Shown in pieces: positions 5,901 to 7,120 of a stretch of 7,120 bases of DNA; positions within the stretch are counted from its first letter, which is position 1, and the number at the start of each line of letters is the position of its first letter. The notes beneath the pieces were generated by a model. That model had not been told where the DNA came from. It saw only the letters and a program-made list of their open reading frames with translations, and made no database searches. The stretch covers positions 1-7,120 of the forward strand of contig JAFYUD010000219.1 of assembly GCA_017549665.1 (NCBI GenBank), written 5' to 3'. Source of the stretch: Clostridia bacterium (GTDB lineage: Bacteria > Bacillota_A > Clostridia > Oscillospirales > Acutalibacteraceae). The position numbers and the translations under genes are program-made.

Positions 5901-5914
5901 TACCAAATTTACAA

Positions 5915-6895
5915 TTATGCATTAAGAACAGGAAATCCGTTTTTATCCCATTTAACCTTTCGGATTCTTGCGCTTCTGCACGGATCATAGAGAGAATCAC
6001 CGTCCGAATACCCGCATTCACCGTTAAAACATAATTCATCTCTTGAATGATAAACAAAAATCCAATCACCGTTATCATCCTTAACAAATGAATTATGACC
6101 GGGTCCGTATTCACCGATTAAATCATCAGAAGTAAGTAACGGTTTATCAAGCTTTGTCCAGTTTTCGTTATTCATCAAATCTGCCCCGACATCTGCATAC
6201 ATAAGTCCGATGCAGTATTCGGGACCGGTTGCAGAAGCGGAGAAAGCAAGATAAATTCTGCCGTTATGAATCATAACTGCAGGTCCTTCGTTAACAGGAA
6301 TCCTGACTCTTTCCCAATCATACTCGGGTTTTGTAAGCAAAATTGCAGGAGACGTTGTTTTCCAGGGTGTTTCCGGATTAATTGTTGCAAGATAAACATT
6401 CGAATTCCCGCCGTTTTGCGCCCACGCAAGATAATGATTACCACCGCACTCAAAATATGTCATATCAAGTGAGAATCCTCTGAACGAAAACGTATCGGAG
6501 TCGCACGACTGAAATTTTCCCTTATCAATCCAACAATCATTATAAGGGTCATTGCCGCTGCACATAATAATATGACAATCGATATCCCAAACATTGTTTT
6601 TACTTCCGCTTGCCGCAAAAAGAACATACCATTTCCCATTAATTTTATGAATTTCAGGAGCCCATATAAAACGAAACGCAGTTTCAGACTCTCTTTCATA
6701 CCATATAACCTTTTCTTCCGCATCAGCAAGACCTTCAATTGTCTTTGAACGACGAAGGATAATTCTGTCATACCCCTCAGAATCATCAGATCCGTACATA
6801 GGATAAGAAGCGGTGAAATAATACCAACCGTCACTTCCTTTTGTAACGAATGGGTCAGCCCTGTCTTTAATAAAAATTTCGGTTTTAGTGCTCAT
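5915..6895 (-). CDS. GH43 family glycoside hydrolase, probably exo-alpha-L-arabinofuranosidase (GH43_26-like)
   Basis: This encodes 326 residues without a signal peptide, so it is probably cytoplasmic and acts on imported oligosaccharides. The five-bladed propeller signature of GH43 is visible: RADPFV with catalytic base D14; WYYFTASYP (24-32); YDRIILRRS (42-50); WAPEIHKINGKWYVLFAAS (78-96); FSLDMTYFE with D144 as the pKa-modulating Asp; VNEGPAVM with general acid E203; and GPGHNSF (264-270) with the conserved His267. The YDRIILRRS-x-TIEGL and IWAPEIH segments resemble the subfamily of exo-1,5-alpha-L-arabinofuranosidases. This is a family-pattern inference, and beta-xylosidase activity is possible. 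Length matches single-domain members, with no carbohydrate-binding module. The ATG at 6895 follows GGGTG (6901-6905) by 5 bases. No terminator separates it from the GH13 gene. Confidence 0.92.
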   Translation of the reverse strand: MSTKTEIFIKDRADPFVTKGSDGWYYFTASYPMYGSDDSEGYDRIILRRSKTIEGLADAEEKVIWYERESETAFRFIWAPEIHKINGKWYVLFAASGSKNNVWDIDCHIIMCSGNDPYNDCWIDKGKFQSCDSDTFSFRGFSLDMTYFECGGNHYLAWAQNGGNSNVYLATINPETPWKTTSPAILLTKPEYDWERVRIPVNEGPAVMIHNGRIYLAFSASATGPEYCIGLMYADVGADLMNNENWTKLDKPLLTSDDLIGEYGPGHNSFVKDDNGDWIFVYHSRDELCFNGECGYSDGDSLYDPCRSARIRKVKWDKNGFPVLNA

Positions 6896-6921
6896 AAAAT
6901 CACCCGCATTATTTTTATTTC

Positions 6922-6950
6922 AGTTTAACATAACAAAGTAAATTTTTCAA
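6922..6950 (-). promoter_or_regulatory. Promoter of the GH43 gene
   Basis: On the minus strand TTGAAA (6945-6950), a 17-base spacer ending in TGT, and TAAACT (6922-6927) give an extended -10 promoter with a consensus-like -35. The leader to the ATG is about 20 bases. The nested palindrome at 6993-7102 lies just upstream. Confidence 0.65.
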
Positions 6951-6992
6951 CAAAAAGCATATCCTAAGGGCGGCACACCATAAGGAATTTAA

Positions 6993-7102
6993 GCCTTAAA
7001 ACGGATATTTTGGCACGTAACTGCGTTAAAAATGCTCGAAATCCACAAAGGATTTCTGTGCTTTTTGCCTTGTTTCGTATCCAAACTATCTCATTTTAAG
7101 GT
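6993..7102. repeat. Nested imperfect palindrome, candidate dispersed repeat (MITE/REP-like)
   Basis: About 110 bases with no gene show arms that pair in nested order: CCTTAAAA (6994-7001) with TTTTAAGG (7094-7101), plus a flanking G-T pair; GGATA (7003-7007) with TATCC (7078-7082); GGCA (7012-7015) with TGCC (7066-7069); AAAAA-t-GC (7028-7035) with GC-TTTTT (7060-7066); and GAAATCC (7038-7044) with GGATTTC (7050-7056) around a 5-base loop. Such a mirror layout is unlikely to be chance and fits a miniature inverted-repeat element or a long structured RNA. It could also end transcription from beyond the right edge. No transposase or clear target duplication is visible, and the element may continue past 7120. 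Confidence 0.5.
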
Positions 7103-7120
7103 GCGAAGCAGTTTTTATCA

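Noticed and set aside
5839..5914. Catabolite-repression (cre) box or LacI-type operator before the GH13 gene
   Set aside because: No match to the TGnAAnCGnTnnCA-like consensus or a clear palindrome.
6460..6834. A 124-codon minus-strand frame inside the GH43 gene
   Set aside because: It is an out-of-frame reading of the GH43 coding region; the catalytic motifs lie in the other frame.
1..7120. CRISPR array, insertion sequence, toxin-antitoxin pair or biosynthetic cluster
   Set aside because: No regularly spaced repeats, transposase, small paired genes or cluster enzymes can be seen on either strand.

Overview
The window is A+T-rich, and every supported gene lies on the minus strand, so transcription runs from right (7120) to left (1). 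Three things point to a low-GC Firmicute, most likely a gut or rumen Clostridium-class organism of the Ruminococcus/Oscillospiraceae kind: strong AGGAGG-like ribosome binding sites, sigma-A promoters often carrying an extended TGn -10, and the gene content (plant-glycan hydrolases and a DUF4474-like secreted protein). The assignment to an order is an inference from gene style, not from a marker gene.

Layout in the direction of transcription. (1) 7102-6993 holds a nested inverted repeat with no gene, probably a dispersed palindromic element. (2) 6895-5915 encodes a GH43 arabinofuranosidase-like enzyme, followed by 5838-4174, a GH13 oligo-1,6-glucosidase-like enzyme. Each has its own promoter, and no terminator separates them. 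(3) 4125-3622 encodes a Nudix hydrolase whose ribosome binding site directly abuts the terminator of the GH13 gene. (4) 3459-2533 is a monocistronic cysteine synthase (cysK-like) gene. (5) 2406-1204 is an exported DUF4474-like protein starting with GTG, with an inverted repeat spanning its -10 and ribosome binding site. (6) 1078-986 is tRNA-Ser(GGA) with an encoded CCA and its own promoter. (7) 933-442 is a small, very A+T-rich two-helix membrane protein just behind the tRNA terminator. (8) About 259-345 is a GC-richer structured intergenic segment. (9) 189-1 is the N-terminal part of an EamA-type transporter that runs off the left edge.

The two glycosidases fit a cytoplasmic step of plant polysaccharide use: arabinose release from imported arabino-oligosaccharides, and glucose release from isomalto-oligosaccharides. 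The other genes look like separate housekeeping or accessory units, most with their own promoter and terminator. No CRISPR array, transposase, integrase, rRNA or phage gene is visible. The best candidates for a second look are the nested palindrome at the right edge, the structured segment near 259-345, two places where a terminator hairpin is packed against the next gene's ribosome binding site, and the palindrome at the DUF4474 promoter. I do not see a clearly new multi-gene system.
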